This document shows, piece by piece, positions 1 to 8,623 of a stretch of 64,000 nt of DNA. Made by a program: the position numbers and the translations under genes. How positions within the stretch are numbered: position 1 is the stretch's first letter; every line of letters begins with the position of its first letter. A model generated the notes under the pieces. It did no database searches and was not told the origin of the DNA. It worked only from the letters and a program-made list of their open reading frames with translations. The stretch comes from Bradyrhizobium sp. CB82 (GTDB taxonomy: Bacteria > Pseudomonadota > Alphaproteobacteria > Rhizobiales > Xanthobacteraceae), in contig NZ_CP121650.1 in assembly GCF_029714405.1 (NCBI RefSeq), positions 2,051,001-2,115,000 of the forward strand, read 5' to 3'.

Positions 1-606
1 GAAGCAACAGACGCCATTCGAGCCCGGGACACCAATCAACACGGGATGTCCTGACAGATCGTTCGGCGTTTTCGGGTAGCCAGCCCGTTTCAGGTAGGCC
101 GGCGAGGCGGCGATGAGCAGAGGATTTGATCCTACCCGTCTTAGAGTCGCGGAGGAATCCTCCAACTTTCCGGACCTGATCGCGACGTCGATCGCGCTCC
201 TGATAAGGTCTTGGCGACCGTCGTCCATCGCCAAATCGATCCGCAGCGCAGGGTGCTTCGAAATGAAGGCGGGAAGTCGCGGTATGACCTCCCGGATCGC
301 CATGCTAGGCGACAACCCTATCCGGAGCACGCCGCGAAGTACGCCCTTGCCGTGAATGGCTTGTGTCGCTTCTTCCAGAATGGCAAGCGCGGGCTCGACC
401 TTCGCGAGGTAGTCCGCCCCGGCTTCGGTGAGCACGACGGCCCTTGTCGATCTCGCGAAGAGGGCCGCGCCTACCTCGCGTTCGAGCGACGCGATGTGTC
501 GGGACGCCGAAGGTTGCGAAAGTCCGAGATCCTTGCCGGCACGCGAGAAGCTACCGGTATGTGCGACACGGACGAAGAGTGTTAGAGCAAGGAGGCGATC
601 AGTCAT
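1..606 (-). CDS. LysR-family regulator, 3' end outside window
   Basis: Reading the minus strand from an ATG at 606 gives an uninterrupted frame to the window edge, about 202 residues. It begins MTDRLLALTLFVRVAHTGSF and carries the LysR winged-helix signature (SFSRAGKDLGLSQPSASRHI near residues 19-38), followed by the start of the substrate-binding domain. LysR proteins are cytoplasmic, effector-responsive regulators. The missing C-terminus lies left of position 1. Its N-terminus resembles the broken LysR gene at 10875, so the two may be paralogues. The effector and targets cannot be read from the sequence. Confidence 0.85.
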   Translation of the reverse strand, partial: MTDRLLALTLFVRVAHTGSFSRAGKDLGLSQPSASRHIASLEREVGAALFARSTRAVVLTEAGADYLAKVEPALAILEEATQAIHGKGVLRGVLRIGLSPSMAIREVIPRLPAFISKHPALRIDLAMDDGRQDLIRSAIDVAIRSGKLEDSSATLRRVGSNPLLIAASPAYLKRAGYPKTPNDLSGHPVLIGVPGSNGVCCF

Positions 607-1046
607 CTCGTATTTGCGCAGAGATTGGTCATGTTCGAGCTTGGTCCCGGATCCAACTTATGCGAAAACCGAATGAGTGGCGAGCCTCACAAGCCGGTGA
701 GCTTCACGCCTCCCGGTGTTTAGCCCGACGAGGCGATCAGGGCTAGGGCGGCCGAAACGTACGGCGTGCGGCCTACGCACGGTGGCGAAACGGCTGAAGC
801 CGCCCCAATCCTTGGAGCGGAAAAGACCCCAGTTCTCTCCGGGCGCGGGGTTAAGAGCTGCCGACGCGTCAGTAGCCACTGGTCATGGCGCGCTATTCCG
901 AACCGGTCGTGCTTGCTTTGAACCTTTGAGAGCAGCGAAGAATTTGCCGATGAGTGGTAGTCGGAGTCCAAGCCTATTGAAAGAGCACGATGGCGACTAA
1001 TGACAACAGAACAACCGATTCCGAAGTCAATAGTCTGGCCCTCACC
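607..1046. other. Non-coding stretch, nothing recognised
   Basis: About 440 bp between the LysR start and the stop of the C92-type gene. Short frames on both strands have no recognisable domain and no convincing ribosome-binding site. It contains one copy (967-978) of a 12-bp sequence, TCCAAGCCTATT, that recurs at 1927-1938 beyond the next gene. Confidence 0.5.
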
Positions 1047-1865
1047 TTACGTAATGTCGGGCTGAATCATTGCCGCGATCCCGCGTTTTATGTCTGGCGC
1101 AAGTGTAGCCTGTGCGGCGTCAACTTGGAGATCTGCCCAGCGCATGTTTTTGTAGTTGAAGCCGGCGGGTAGTGTGGGCTTCACCACCATGAAGTAGGGC
1201 GATAGATCGAAGTCGCGCGGCGCATATAGAGACGAATGACGGATCTCGGCGATCTCGCACCGCCCGGACTTGTTCTCCATGTGCGTGATGTTGGGCAGGA
1301 TCGGGTAACGCACGGAGTCGAATGCCTGCGCAATCAGAGACGAACAGATGATCCGACGCGAATCGCCGGAGCCGAGCGCGATGGTTCGTTGACGCCAACG
1401 TTGCGTGAATGGACAAGGGAATAGATAGCGCATGAGGTCGATGACGTTTTTGAAATCGTAGCCGAGACCTATCCGTTCGAATGCGTAACGGCAGACCTGT
1501 TCGCGGTCCGCATCGCTTAGGCCGACTGGCCGGCATATGCGGGTTTGGCAATGCAAATACTTCGACAGAGGGGCCGACACGACCCCTTCGTCGATATTGG
1601 CTTCAATCAGGACGTGCGGCTCGCCGCCATTTGTGGCGCCCGATATCGGTCCGACGTACAACGCCGAATGCGACCATGTCGACTGAGTGATATATTTGAT
1701 GCTGCTGGAAAGACGACCTTTGCCCTCGACCAGCAGGACGTCACCGGGTTGAAGAGTGTGGCGTAGGGCAGTCGTTGCAGCGTCCGAGGTGAGGGGCTCA
1801 CATCGATTGGCCGGCTTCTGCAGCCGGGCGATCAAACGTTCGACGTTGTCGAACATCCAGCCCAT
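1047..1865 (-). CDS. YiiX/YebB-like permuted NlpC/P60 (C92) cysteine hydrolase
   Basis: A 272-residue protein of the permuted papain-like C92 type, often annotated as lipo-like protein. The motif QPGDVLLVEGKGRLSSSIKY leads to THE family motif TWSHSALYVG, which carries the catalytic His. A later conserved region, RRIICSSLIAQAF, carries the candidate catalytic Cys. Members are amidase- or peptidase-like enzymes, but substrates are mostly unknown. I chose the ATG at 1865 because GGAAAGGA lies just upstream; an ATG at 1931 is also in frame. A 12-bp direct repeat (967-978 and 1927-1938) brackets the gene. Confidence 0.8.
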   Translation of the reverse strand: MGWMFDNVERLIARLQKPANRCEPLTSDAATTALRHTLQPGDVLLVEGKGRLSSSIKYITQSTWSHSALYVGPISGATNGGEPHVLIEANIDEGVVSAPLSKYLHCQTRICRPVGLSDADREQVCRYAFERIGLGYDFKNVIDLMRYLFPCPFTQRWRQRTIALGSGDSRRIICSSLIAQAFDSVRYPILPNITHMENKSGRCEIAEIRHSSLYAPRDFDLSPYFMVVKPTLPAGFNYKNMRWADLQVDAAQATLAPDIKRGIAAMIQPDIT

Positions 1866-2342
1866 CACTCTTTCCTTTCCTTTCGGCCCTTCCTGTACGG
1901 GAGTTCCAGACGACTGTTCCCTCTTATCCAAGCCTATTCAGGAAAGATGGACCGGACCATTACACTGAGGTCGATCTGCGCACTGCATTTGTCTGAAACG
2001 ACCATACCAAAGGATACGATTGACCACCCGGGCCGTTCCCAGTGATGGGAAAGCCGCATTGGTCCGGCGGCTGCTATCGACGGTGCTCTTCATCGAGAGC
2101 ACGTGCGAGATCGCGGGGTGGAGCGAGGTGACCAATGAGGGCACTCAACGCCTCCATCGACTTTGCACTGGGGCTAATTTCGAGTTTTGACCTTCGCGTC
2201 GTTTCACCTACGTGCAAGGGTCATGTCGCTTCAGTGGACAGCAATTGGCAGGCCGGACCGCCTGGCTCCGTCGAGAACGACCCAAGAACCAGTGCGCATG
2301 ACCGCGGAAGGCTGAAACTGTTCAAACAGGCGTTCGCCTTCC

Positions 2343-2426
2343 TCAAACCGGAAGCATGTTGATCACTGTACCAAGAACAAAGCACAGCGACCCGATAAGA
2401 TAAAGCCAGTTCGCTAAATTGCCCAT
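2343..2426 (-). CDS. Possible 27-residue single-pass membrane peptide
   Basis: A short frame starting MGNLANWLYLIGSLCFVLGT, almost entirely one hydrophobic helix. It resembles the helix pairs of YrhK-type small membrane proteins and could be a truncated relative. A GGGA lies about 8 bp before the ATG. The upstream sequence also shares TCGATTGGCCGGCT and TTCTGCAGCC with the 5' part of the C92-type gene (around 1801-1825), so this may be a duplicated, decayed segment. Small size keeps confidence low. Confidence 0.3.
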   Translation of the reverse strand: MGNLANWLYLIGSLCFVLGTVINMLPV

Positions 2427-2569
2427 GCGACATCCCGTCGATTGGCCGGCTGGGGTTCTGCAGCCTTGTTCATTTCAGCATCTCTCCTCAGGAGAACGCA
2501 GGGAAGTTTATCCATATGGCGGACACGTCGGCGTATCGGTCCAGGACGCCGTCGCAAAAGCGCCGAGGT

Positions 2570-2842
2570 GTGGTGCGGGAAGCTTGAAGTGTAATACCGG
2601 TAGCGGTCTGCTCCATGATATGAATCATAGAATGGATTGGCCCAACTCGAACTATCGGCGAGATAGCCTCAGCAGGAAGCATCGGGATGACCCCGATGCG
2701 TCCAATAGCGCACGTCCGTTGTCACGGCCGGTGCCGCCACCTTGATCGAACCGGTGTTAATCGGTGCAGCAGACGATTTAGCGGAGGTCTGCGGCAGTGC
2801 GAGAGGAATAGCAATTGCCACGCTTCCCACTTAAATCTTCAT
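2570..2842 (-). pseudogene. Decayed paralogue of the secreted protein gene at 51967-52446
   Basis: The minus-strand frame from the ATG at 2842 begins MKI then meets a TAA at codon 4. It continues as VGSVAIAIPLALPQTSAKSS and APINTGSIKVAAPAVTTDV before a TGA near 2669, and the same frame goes on (GYLADSSSWANPFYDSYHG) toward 2570. The start, signal-peptide region and SAKSSAxPIN segment match the intact gene at 52446 (MKIQV..., AKSSASPINGTS). A GTG at codon 5 could restart translation, giving about 53 residues. Both genes have a copy of the same roughly 70-bp element directly upstream. Confidence 0.65.
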
Positions 2843-2884
2843 GGCGGCCCCTATTCGTGTTGATACTGACTGTCCACCACCGAC

Positions 2885-2954
2885 GAGAATGACCGTTTAG
2901 CGCTGCCGAGGGAAATCACGTCCCGCTATAGAGTCGATAAACGATCGTTATTGC
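2885..2954 (-). promoter_or_regulatory. Conserved promoter-like element, copy E1
   Basis: Read toward the decayed gene at 2842 (43 bp away), this copy contains GGCAATAACGATCG, then TTTATCGACTCTATAGCG, then GGACGTGATTTCCC, and ends in GGTCATTCTC. The same blocks in the same order occur at 10365, 52478, 53277, 61839 and 62101. The spacing to a start codon and the fixed orientation suggest a promoter and operator. No known sigma-factor or regulator consensus was recognised in it. Confidence 0.65.
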
Positions 2955-3220
2955 CGCCGCGATCCGCAGGTGCCATAGCCGAGAACTCAACTGACGCCAA
3001 CTGCAGAGACTCCGTTGCCGCCGTGGACCACTCGATGTTGCGCGTGCCGATGCATCGACCTTGACCATCTTGATCATGACGCCGCTGCTACGGTCGACTT
3101 GTCGTGCACCATCCTCGCACACTCAGGTCTGGTAGCGGCACAATCCACGTCCCCCGTCCGTCACCAAGTCCGAGCAGCTGATCCGCGAGCGTTACGTCGC
3201 CTTCCGTCTCATTTTTTTTG

Positions 3221-3234
3221 GTACGAAAACGTAC
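3221..3234. promoter_or_regulatory. Perfect palindrome upstream of the Crp/Fnr gene
   Basis: GTACG-AAAA-CGTAC is a perfect 5-bp inverted repeat with a 4-nt centre, after a run of eight T, 47 bp before the start of the Crp/Fnr-type gene. It is a candidate autoregulatory operator. It does not match the classical FNR/FixK box TTGAT-N4-ATCAA. Confidence 0.4.
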
Positions 3235-3280
3235 AGTCGGATAGCTCCGTTTCTCAGAAAGTATTAGGACGTTGAATCTG

Positions 3281-4021
3281 ATGTATGAAGTGCGCAACAG
3301 ATTACTACGTCTGCTCCCACCTGATGAACTCGAGCACGTTCTGTTGCTCTCTGAAGAGGTGCCGCTTACGAAGCGGCAAGTTCTTCATCGCTACGGCGTT
3401 CGCATGCAACACGTCTATTTCATTGAGAGTGGTCTTGTGTCGGTCGGTGCCAAGGTGGGGCCGCAAGAGTTCGTTGAGGTGTGGTTGATCGGTTCAGAAG
3501 GGCTAGCGGGAATACATCTCGCGTTGACGGCAAAAACGCAGCCGATGCACCGTCGAATTGTGCAGGTCGCCGGCGAGGCTAATCGACTCACGGTGGATCG
3601 ATTTCAGGAGGCGATTGCTCGGCTGCCGACTTTCCGCAGCGTGGTGCATGCCTATATCGCTTCCGTGCTTATTCAGATCGCCCAATCAGGGGCATGTAAT
3701 ACGTCCCATCAACTACAGCAGCGCCTTGCGCGATGGCTCCTGCTCGCTCGCAATGCCTTGGGATCTGACGAGATCCCTCTCACACACCAAGTGCTTGCTC
3801 AGCTTCTCGGAGTGCGTCGTGCTGGCGTTACGGACTGCCTTCTTCAACTCAGGAGGGATGGGCTTATCGAAATGATGCGTGGCTGCCTCGTCGTCCGCGA
3901 CGCTTTTCGGCTGGCGCAGATCTCCTGCCATTGCTGGAGCTTGATCGAGCGCGAGTACGAGCGGCAACTACTGAATATTGGCACTCCGAACAGCAAATCG
4001 TTGGTGCATGGGAACCGATAG
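3281..4021 (+). CDS. Crp/Fnr-family transcription regulator
   Basis: A 246-residue protein with an N-terminal cyclic-nucleotide-binding-like fold (residues ~15-130, including HVYFIESGLVSV) and a C-terminal winged helix (residues ~150-220, with PLTHQVLAQLLGVRRAGVTD as recognition helix). There is no N-terminal Cys cluster, so it is not an oxygen-sensing FNR; the ligand is unknown. The ATG at 3281 has AGGA 11 bp upstream; a TTG at 3272 is also in frame but poorly spaced. A perfect palindrome lies just upstream. Confidence 0.85.
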   Translation: MYEVRNRLLRLLPPDELEHVLLLSEEVPLTKRQVLHRYGVRMQHVYFIESGLVSVGAKVGPQEFVEVWLIGSEGLAGIHLALTAKTQPMHRRIVQVAGEANRLTVDRFQEAIARLPTFRSVVHAYIASVLIQIAQSGACNTSHQLQQRLARWLLLARNALGSDEIPLTHQVLAQLLGVRRAGVTDCLLQLRRDGLIEMMRGCLVVRDAFRLAQISCHCWSLIEREYERQLLNIGTPNSKSLVHGNR

Positions 4022-4319
4022 TTATCTGCGATGCCACGCCAGAAATGGCTGGTTGCCAAGGTTTGTTGCAGTTGGCCCCCCCCCAACTCGCCGATCTGCT
4101 TGTTCAAGCGAATCCGTCACAATTGGCCTCGAGGACCCGTCATTAACTTCGCATGCGGAGACGAGACGAGTTAGGTATCCTTCAGTTTCTCCAACATTCG
4201 TTAGGGCTGGTAGACGAGACGCGCATTTGTGTCCCTTTTGCAGGACTACGCTGTCCGAAGTGGCAAGGCAGGCGCACGACCCGGCGGTACCTGACCGCAC
4301 GGGAATTAGGAGCACGGGA

Positions 4320-4586
4320 ATGGAAGAACAAGAAGCTTTGCGTGTGATGCGGGTTCTCATCGACCATGGGTGCGGACCGGATATCGATATCACAGACGCT
4401 ATGGCACAGTCGTGGCTCACAGAGGCAGGTCTCAATGATTACGAATCCGAGCGCGGAATTGGGTTTGCCGGCGATCACAGATGGATAGTTCTGAGTGGGT
4501 GGGGGAGATTTCGGATCACCCAGGCCGGACTTAGCGCAGCTATGGGACCCAAAATCGGTGCGAAGTCAAAACAGAAGTCGATCTAA
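4320..4586 (+). CDS. Small hypothetical protein
   Basis: An 88-residue frame starting MEEQEALRVMRVLIDHGCGP with AGGAG 7 bp before the ATG. It has a plausible soluble, acidic composition and a central LNDYESERGIGFAGDHRWIV segment. No family was recognised. It is followed by a long non-coding stretch and lies 299 bp after the Crp/Fnr gene in the same direction. Confidence 0.5.
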   Translation: MEEQEALRVMRVLIDHGCGPDIDITDAMAQSWLTEAGLNDYESERGIGFAGDHRWIVLSGWGRFRITQAGLSAAMGPKIGAKSKQKSI

Positions 4587-5152
4587 TGTGTCTAATCAGG
4601 GTAGCTTGCGCGTGTCTCCCAATCCGCGTAGTGCACCCGCGAAGCAACATCTCGATGAACCGGTCGTGGAATGCTGCCAAAGTCTACAGCTGAAGGCTGC
4701 CAGCGGAGCTGCGCCTGAGAAGAAGGGTCAATAATTCGAAACGGATTAACCGACATCTGTCGGCCAGCGCATAGTAGCTGCCCAATCTCGCAGACCTGTG
4801 CAGCATGTCGCGCGCCTCAGTCGCGCGGCAACTCAAGTGAAATCATGGAGGCTCGTTGGACGCTTTATTGACCGAGATCCGGGCACCCGCCGCAAACGGA
4901 TGAGCGGAGGGATAGCGTTGCGTGCTGCTCCATCTAGGAACCCCACGAGAGTCGTTGGTCTTCAGAAGTGCACCATCGCTCGTCAGCAACTCCAGATGCG
5001 CTACGACAAGCTCCTGCCGCGTCATTGACCTCCGGTGAGGTAGCTCCTCTTAAACGTTGCCACAAAACGAGCTGGGGCGGATCCTGTATTTTCGAGGTGC
5101 TGCCCCATTGCGACGGAGATGCCGCGATCCCCCCTCGACTTTGATGGGGAGT
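4587..5152. other. Non-coding stretch, nothing recognised
   Basis: No frame with a recognisable domain, RNA gene or convincing terminator was found in this roughly 570-bp interval. Confidence 0.5.
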
Positions 5153-5554
5153 TCAACTGCTGTGCCGCCGATACAATCCCGAAGGCGTCACAACTGACTC
5201 CTCAGGCGCGTTAAAAACTGAAGTCGTGAGCAGGATAGCGGCGGCGAGGAGCCAGTAGTACTGGGCATCTAGCTGAGCGAATTTAAAGGCAAACGGCACG
5301 ATAGCAAATACAACGCCGACTGCACGATCGACCCAAAGGTGCAGCCAATAAGGAATGATGCGGACCAACCCGGTGGGATGGTCGGTCATGGCGGCCAAGA
5401 GCAGCGCGGCGACACCGACAACAACCGAAAGCCACATTGCGAACGGTCCACTCTGGCCCAGCTTCAGCACGAACGGCGCCGCGACTAGGACGAACGCGAC
5501 GGGATAGTCTATCAGATATGCGTGGAAAGACTTGGTGATGAAGCGAAATGACAT
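5153..5554 (-). CDS. SPW-repeat-like small membrane protein (paralogue 1)
   Basis: A 133-residue integral membrane protein with about four hydrophobic helices. A tandem motif is visible: YPVAFVLVAAPFVLKLG in the first half and VGVVFAIVPFAFKFAQ in the second. This fits the SPW-repeat family, whose function is unknown. The ATG at 5554 is preceded by AGGAG. It is clearly related to the protein at 15913-16332 (shared HAYLIDYPVA or TYLIDYPVA, and YWLHLWVD). The two genes also share an upstream 32-bp block. Confidence 0.75.
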   Translation of the reverse strand: MSFRFITKSFHAYLIDYPVAFVLVAAPFVLKLGQSGPFAMWLSVVVGVAALLLAAMTDHPTGLVRIIPYWLHLWVDRAVGVVFAIVPFAFKFAQLDAQYYWLLAAAILLTTSVFNAPEESVVTPSGLYRRHSS

Positions 5555-5709
5555 CGGTGACTCCTGCGCGATTGCTGGGGCCGGCCCTTGCGACGAGGAG
5601 ATTGCCCCCATCCAAGAGGACGATGGGACCTCCCCATGGCGGCGGGCACTGTGCACAACGGTCGCGAGTCCGGTTAGACGCACCGAAAGGTATGCCGGAA
5701 CGCCAAACA

Positions 5710-5741
5710 TTAGAAATGACGGATCGTTATCGTTTCCATTC
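5710..5741 (-). promoter_or_regulatory. Upstream block shared with the second SPW-like gene
   Basis: On the plus strand, TTAGAAATG is followed by ACGGATCGTTATCG and TTTCCATTC. It matches 16486-16517 at 28 of 32 positions, and both lie about 155 bp before paralogous genes. It contains GATCGTTATCG, which is also in the longer element at 61839. It is likely the promoter region for the gene at 5554. Confidence 0.5.
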
Positions 5742-5889
5742 CACTCGCGCCTCGCCATGGGCCAGCGAAATGGCGATTGGTCTTGCTCGCCTTTGCTCGT
5801 GTCAAAAGTACCAGCTGATGCGCTTATCCGTTCCTTCAGGAGCGGACTACCTTGGCAGGATCGAGTGTCGGGTCGAACAAAAGGGAATT

Positions 5890-6000
5890 ATGGACCTGGA
5901 TCGGAGATTTCAGATGTTCGGACGTAAGCAAGCGAGCCGGCTCGACGAGTGGCTGGTTTGGGCAAGCGGCACAAGCCCGCAGCGCTCTCGACGCTATGGA
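5890..6000 (+). pseudogene. Possible ISL3-type transposase remnant
   Basis: A short frame reads MDLDRRFQMFGRKQASRLDE followed by WLVWAS. This resembles the C-terminal portion of ISL3-family transposases (pattern RRF..M.R.R...LD.WL..A). The similarity is short, the flanking sequence is degenerate and no terminal repeats were found, so this is tentative. Confidence 0.3.
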
Positions 6001-6111
6001 GGCGGCCCGACCTTATCGATTGTTTCGCGGTCGCTCTAAGCTTTTAGCATTTAGGAAGCGCAACGTCCCGCGGCGCTCCGAGCGGGTCCTTCCGAGCCAG
6101 CTGCGGCTGAA

Positions 6112-7638
6112 TCAAACAGCGGCGCTTGAGACGAGTGATGCGGCGTCGCGCCGATCGTAACGCACGGTCGGCGTACGCATTCCGACGATCTCCTCGCCAA
6201 CTGTTGGATGCACCGCCATGACCGACATGAAGTCTTTCATGGTTGCTCCGCTGCCTATGGCGATCGCGAGCACCTGGATCAACTCGCTGGCCTCGTGAGC
6301 GAAGATATGGATCCCGAGGATCCGGTCAGACTCGCTATCCACGACGACCTTCAGAAGAGAGGCCTCGCAATCCCCCGTTACGGCCGCCTTCAGCGGGCGG
6401 AAGCGGACCTTGTAGACGTCGACTGCGAGGTACTGAGCTCTGGCTTCCAGCTCCGTCAGACCAACAGTGCCGATCTCCGGGCTGGAGAAGACCGCGGTTG
6501 GTATATTGGAGTAGTCGACCTGCCAAGCCTTTTTGCCGAACACCGTGTCGGCGAACGCTTGGCCTTCGCGGATAGCGACGGGCGTTAAGTTGAATTGGTT
6601 CGACACATCGCCCACAGCGTAGATATTATCGATGTTCGTGCGCGAGTTAGCGTCTACGATGATTCCGCCGTCTGCTGCAGTCTTGACCCCGGCGCGGTCG
6701 AGTCCGAGCGAATTCGTGTTCGGAGCGCGCCCGAAGGCGAGCAGTACCTGGTCGGCGACCAGCCTCCCGCCCCGTTCGGTCGTAACGTCTATCCTTCCTG
6801 CGTCGTCGCCACCGCCAACGTCCCCGTGACGTCTCTTGAGGCGGCAGATGCTGTCGCAAAACATCAGCTTAATGCCACGATTCGTGTAGGACCCGGCTAT
6901 CGCTTGGCGCACATCCTCGTCAAAGCCGCGCAGGACATTGCTTCCGCGGCAGACGACGGTGACGTCACTTCCCAACGCGGCGAACAGACCGGCGAACTCC
7001 ATTGCAATGTATCCGGCGCCCCCAACGACAAGCTTCCTGGGGAATGTCTTCATGTCGAAGACGTCATCCGAGGTGATACCGAGCTCAATGCCCTCGAAGG
7101 GAGGCAGTGCGGGGCGTGCGCCTGTTGCGATCAAAATCGTGCGCGCCCGCACGCGGCGGCCGTCCTGGAGGAGGCGCACCGTATGCGCGTCGTCGAGCAC
7201 AGCGCGAGACCTCACGACCCCGACGCCTGCACGTTCTTGGCCGGCGCCATACAGCCCTTCCAGACGTGCAATCTCGCGGTCCTTCGCCGCCACGAGCGAC
7301 GGCCAGTCGAAGCGAGGAACCGGTAAGTGCCAACCGAATTGTGTAGCCTCGTCGAATGTGCTGCGGAAGCGACCCGCGTAGACAAACAGCTTCTTCGGCA
7401 CGCAGCCGCGGATAACGCACGTCCCTCCCAGCCGGTACTCCTCGGCGAGCATCACCTTCGCGCCATACCCGGCTGCAACGCGCGCTGCCCGTACGCCTCC
7501 TGAACCGCCGCCGATGACGAACAGGTCGACGTCGAATTCCGGGTCGCGGGGAGGCTCTGAAGCGTCGGTCGCCGGCGTCGACCCGTCTCGTGGACCCTGC
7601 AATCCATTTGTATTATTCAAGTCAGGTATCCAGTCCAT
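6112..7638 (-). CDS. gor: Glutathione-disulfide reductase
   Basis: A 508-residue flavoprotein that reduces glutathione disulfide with NADPH in the cytoplasm. The FAD-binding motif VIGGGSGGVRAARVA lies at residues ~41-55, the redox-active disulfide GGTCVIRGC at Cys74/Cys79, the NADPH site at GGAGYIAMEFAG, and the C-terminal catalytic AVHPTVGEE. An N-terminal extension of about 35 residues precedes the FAD domain, so the true start may be internal. Dps follows upstream on the same strand, consistent with oxidative-stress functions. Confidence 0.93.
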   Translation of the reverse strand: MDWIPDLNNTNGLQGPRDGSTPATDASEPPRDPEFDVDLFVIGGGSGGVRAARVAAGYGAKVMLAEEYRLGGTCVIRGCVPKKLFVYAGRFRSTFDEATQFGWHLPVPRFDWPSLVAAKDREIARLEGLYGAGQERAGVGVVRSRAVLDDAHTVRLLQDGRRVRARTILIATGARPALPPFEGIELGITSDDVFDMKTFPRKLVVGGAGYIAMEFAGLFAALGSDVTVVCRGSNVLRGFDEDVRQAIAGSYTNRGIKLMFCDSICRLKRRHGDVGGGDDAGRIDVTTERGGRLVADQVLLAFGRAPNTNSLGLDRAGVKTAADGGIIVDANSRTNIDNIYAVGDVSNQFNLTPVAIREGQAFADTVFGKKAWQVDYSNIPTAVFSSPEIGTVGLTELEARAQYLAVDVYKVRFRPLKAAVTGDCEASLLKVVVDSESDRILGIHIFAHEASELIQVLAIAIGSGATMKDFMSVMAVHPTVGEEIVGMRTPTVRYDRRDAASLVSSAAV

Positions 7639-7930
7639 TCTGTGAGGCCGGTCGAGATGCGTGCGTTGATCGCAGGCGCGTTAGCAAATGTCCTGTTAGA
7701 CGGCAGCTACTCCGGAGCCGAATGGCCCTGAGTTCTACCGCACGCGCTGTTACTTCGGACTCGCGGCGTCGCATTTTGGATTAAGTATCGGCGTCGAGCA
7801 GATCTTACGCTACCCGATTGGGCAGACAGAGGCCCGGCAAGCGCGGTCCGACGGCTAACGTGTGTGGCCACAGGGCTTCTGCTTTGTCCAGCCGATCCGG
7901 TCGCCCGAATTTCGCGAGCTGACGTTGCTC

Positions 7931-8446
7931 TCAAGCCCTTCTAGTCAACTCGAACAGGAACCATGTACGACGTTCCGCCTCGTCGATCCAGTTCTCGATC
8001 AGGCTAGCTGAAGCTGCATCGCCATGTTCGTCGCAGATATTACGTGTCTGGCGCAGGCGCTGGCTGAGCGCGAGGTTGTCTTCTTTCAGCTCGGCTAGCA
8101 TGCCATCCGGTGTGACGAAATCGGCGTCATTGTCCTTGATATGTTTCACTCTGGCGATGTGGCCGATCGAGCGAATTGTTGTGCCCCCGATCTTGCGGGC
8201 GCGTTCTGCGATGTCGTCCGTCATCGCGAAAATCTGCGCCGCCTGCTCATCAAGAAGAAGGTGGTAGTCCCTGAAGTGCGGACCTGAAATGTGCCAATGG
8301 AAGTTCTTGGACTTGACGTAAAGCGCGAACACATCTGCCAGAAGCACGGAGAGGGCGGCAGAAATATCTGTGGTGGCATTGAAGCCGAGCTTGCTCGGAG
8401 TGTGGAGTGGTGCCTCACGGCGCTTTCTCGTGTCCTCTAAACTCAT
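7931..8446 (-). CDS. dps: Dps-family ferritin-like DNA protection protein
   Basis: A 171-residue Dps protein that forms dodecamers, oxidises and stores Fe(II) with peroxide, and protects DNA. The ferroxidase motif FHWHISGPHFRDYHLLLDEQ spans residues ~49-68, with conserved DDIAERARKIGG afterwards. The ATG at 8446 has AAGGAGAG upstream. The unusually basic N-terminus (TRKRREAP) may bind DNA. It lies between gor and the GMC oxidoreductase, all on the minus strand, with enough spacing for separate promoters. Confidence 0.93.
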   Translation of the reverse strand: MSLEDTRKRREAPLHTPSKLGFNATTDISAALSVLLADVFALYVKSKNFHWHISGPHFRDYHLLLDEQAAQIFAMTDDIAERARKIGGTTIRSIGHIARVKHIKDNDADFVTPDGMLAELKEDNLALSQRLRQTRNICDEHGDAASASLIENWIDEAERRTWFLFELTRRA

Positions 8447-8623
8447 TGTGGTCTCTCCTTCATGGTGCTGCTGTGTTGTTGTTCGTCGGGGATGGCTCTG
8501 AATAAAAAAGCTTCGCGAGTAGAGACTGCCCAGTTGCAGACGGCGCTTTGACGTTGGCCCGATGTGGTCGATTCCGCCCAATGACTATCTACGTCTGCCT
8601 ACGTCGGCCTGCGCCGGAGCTCC

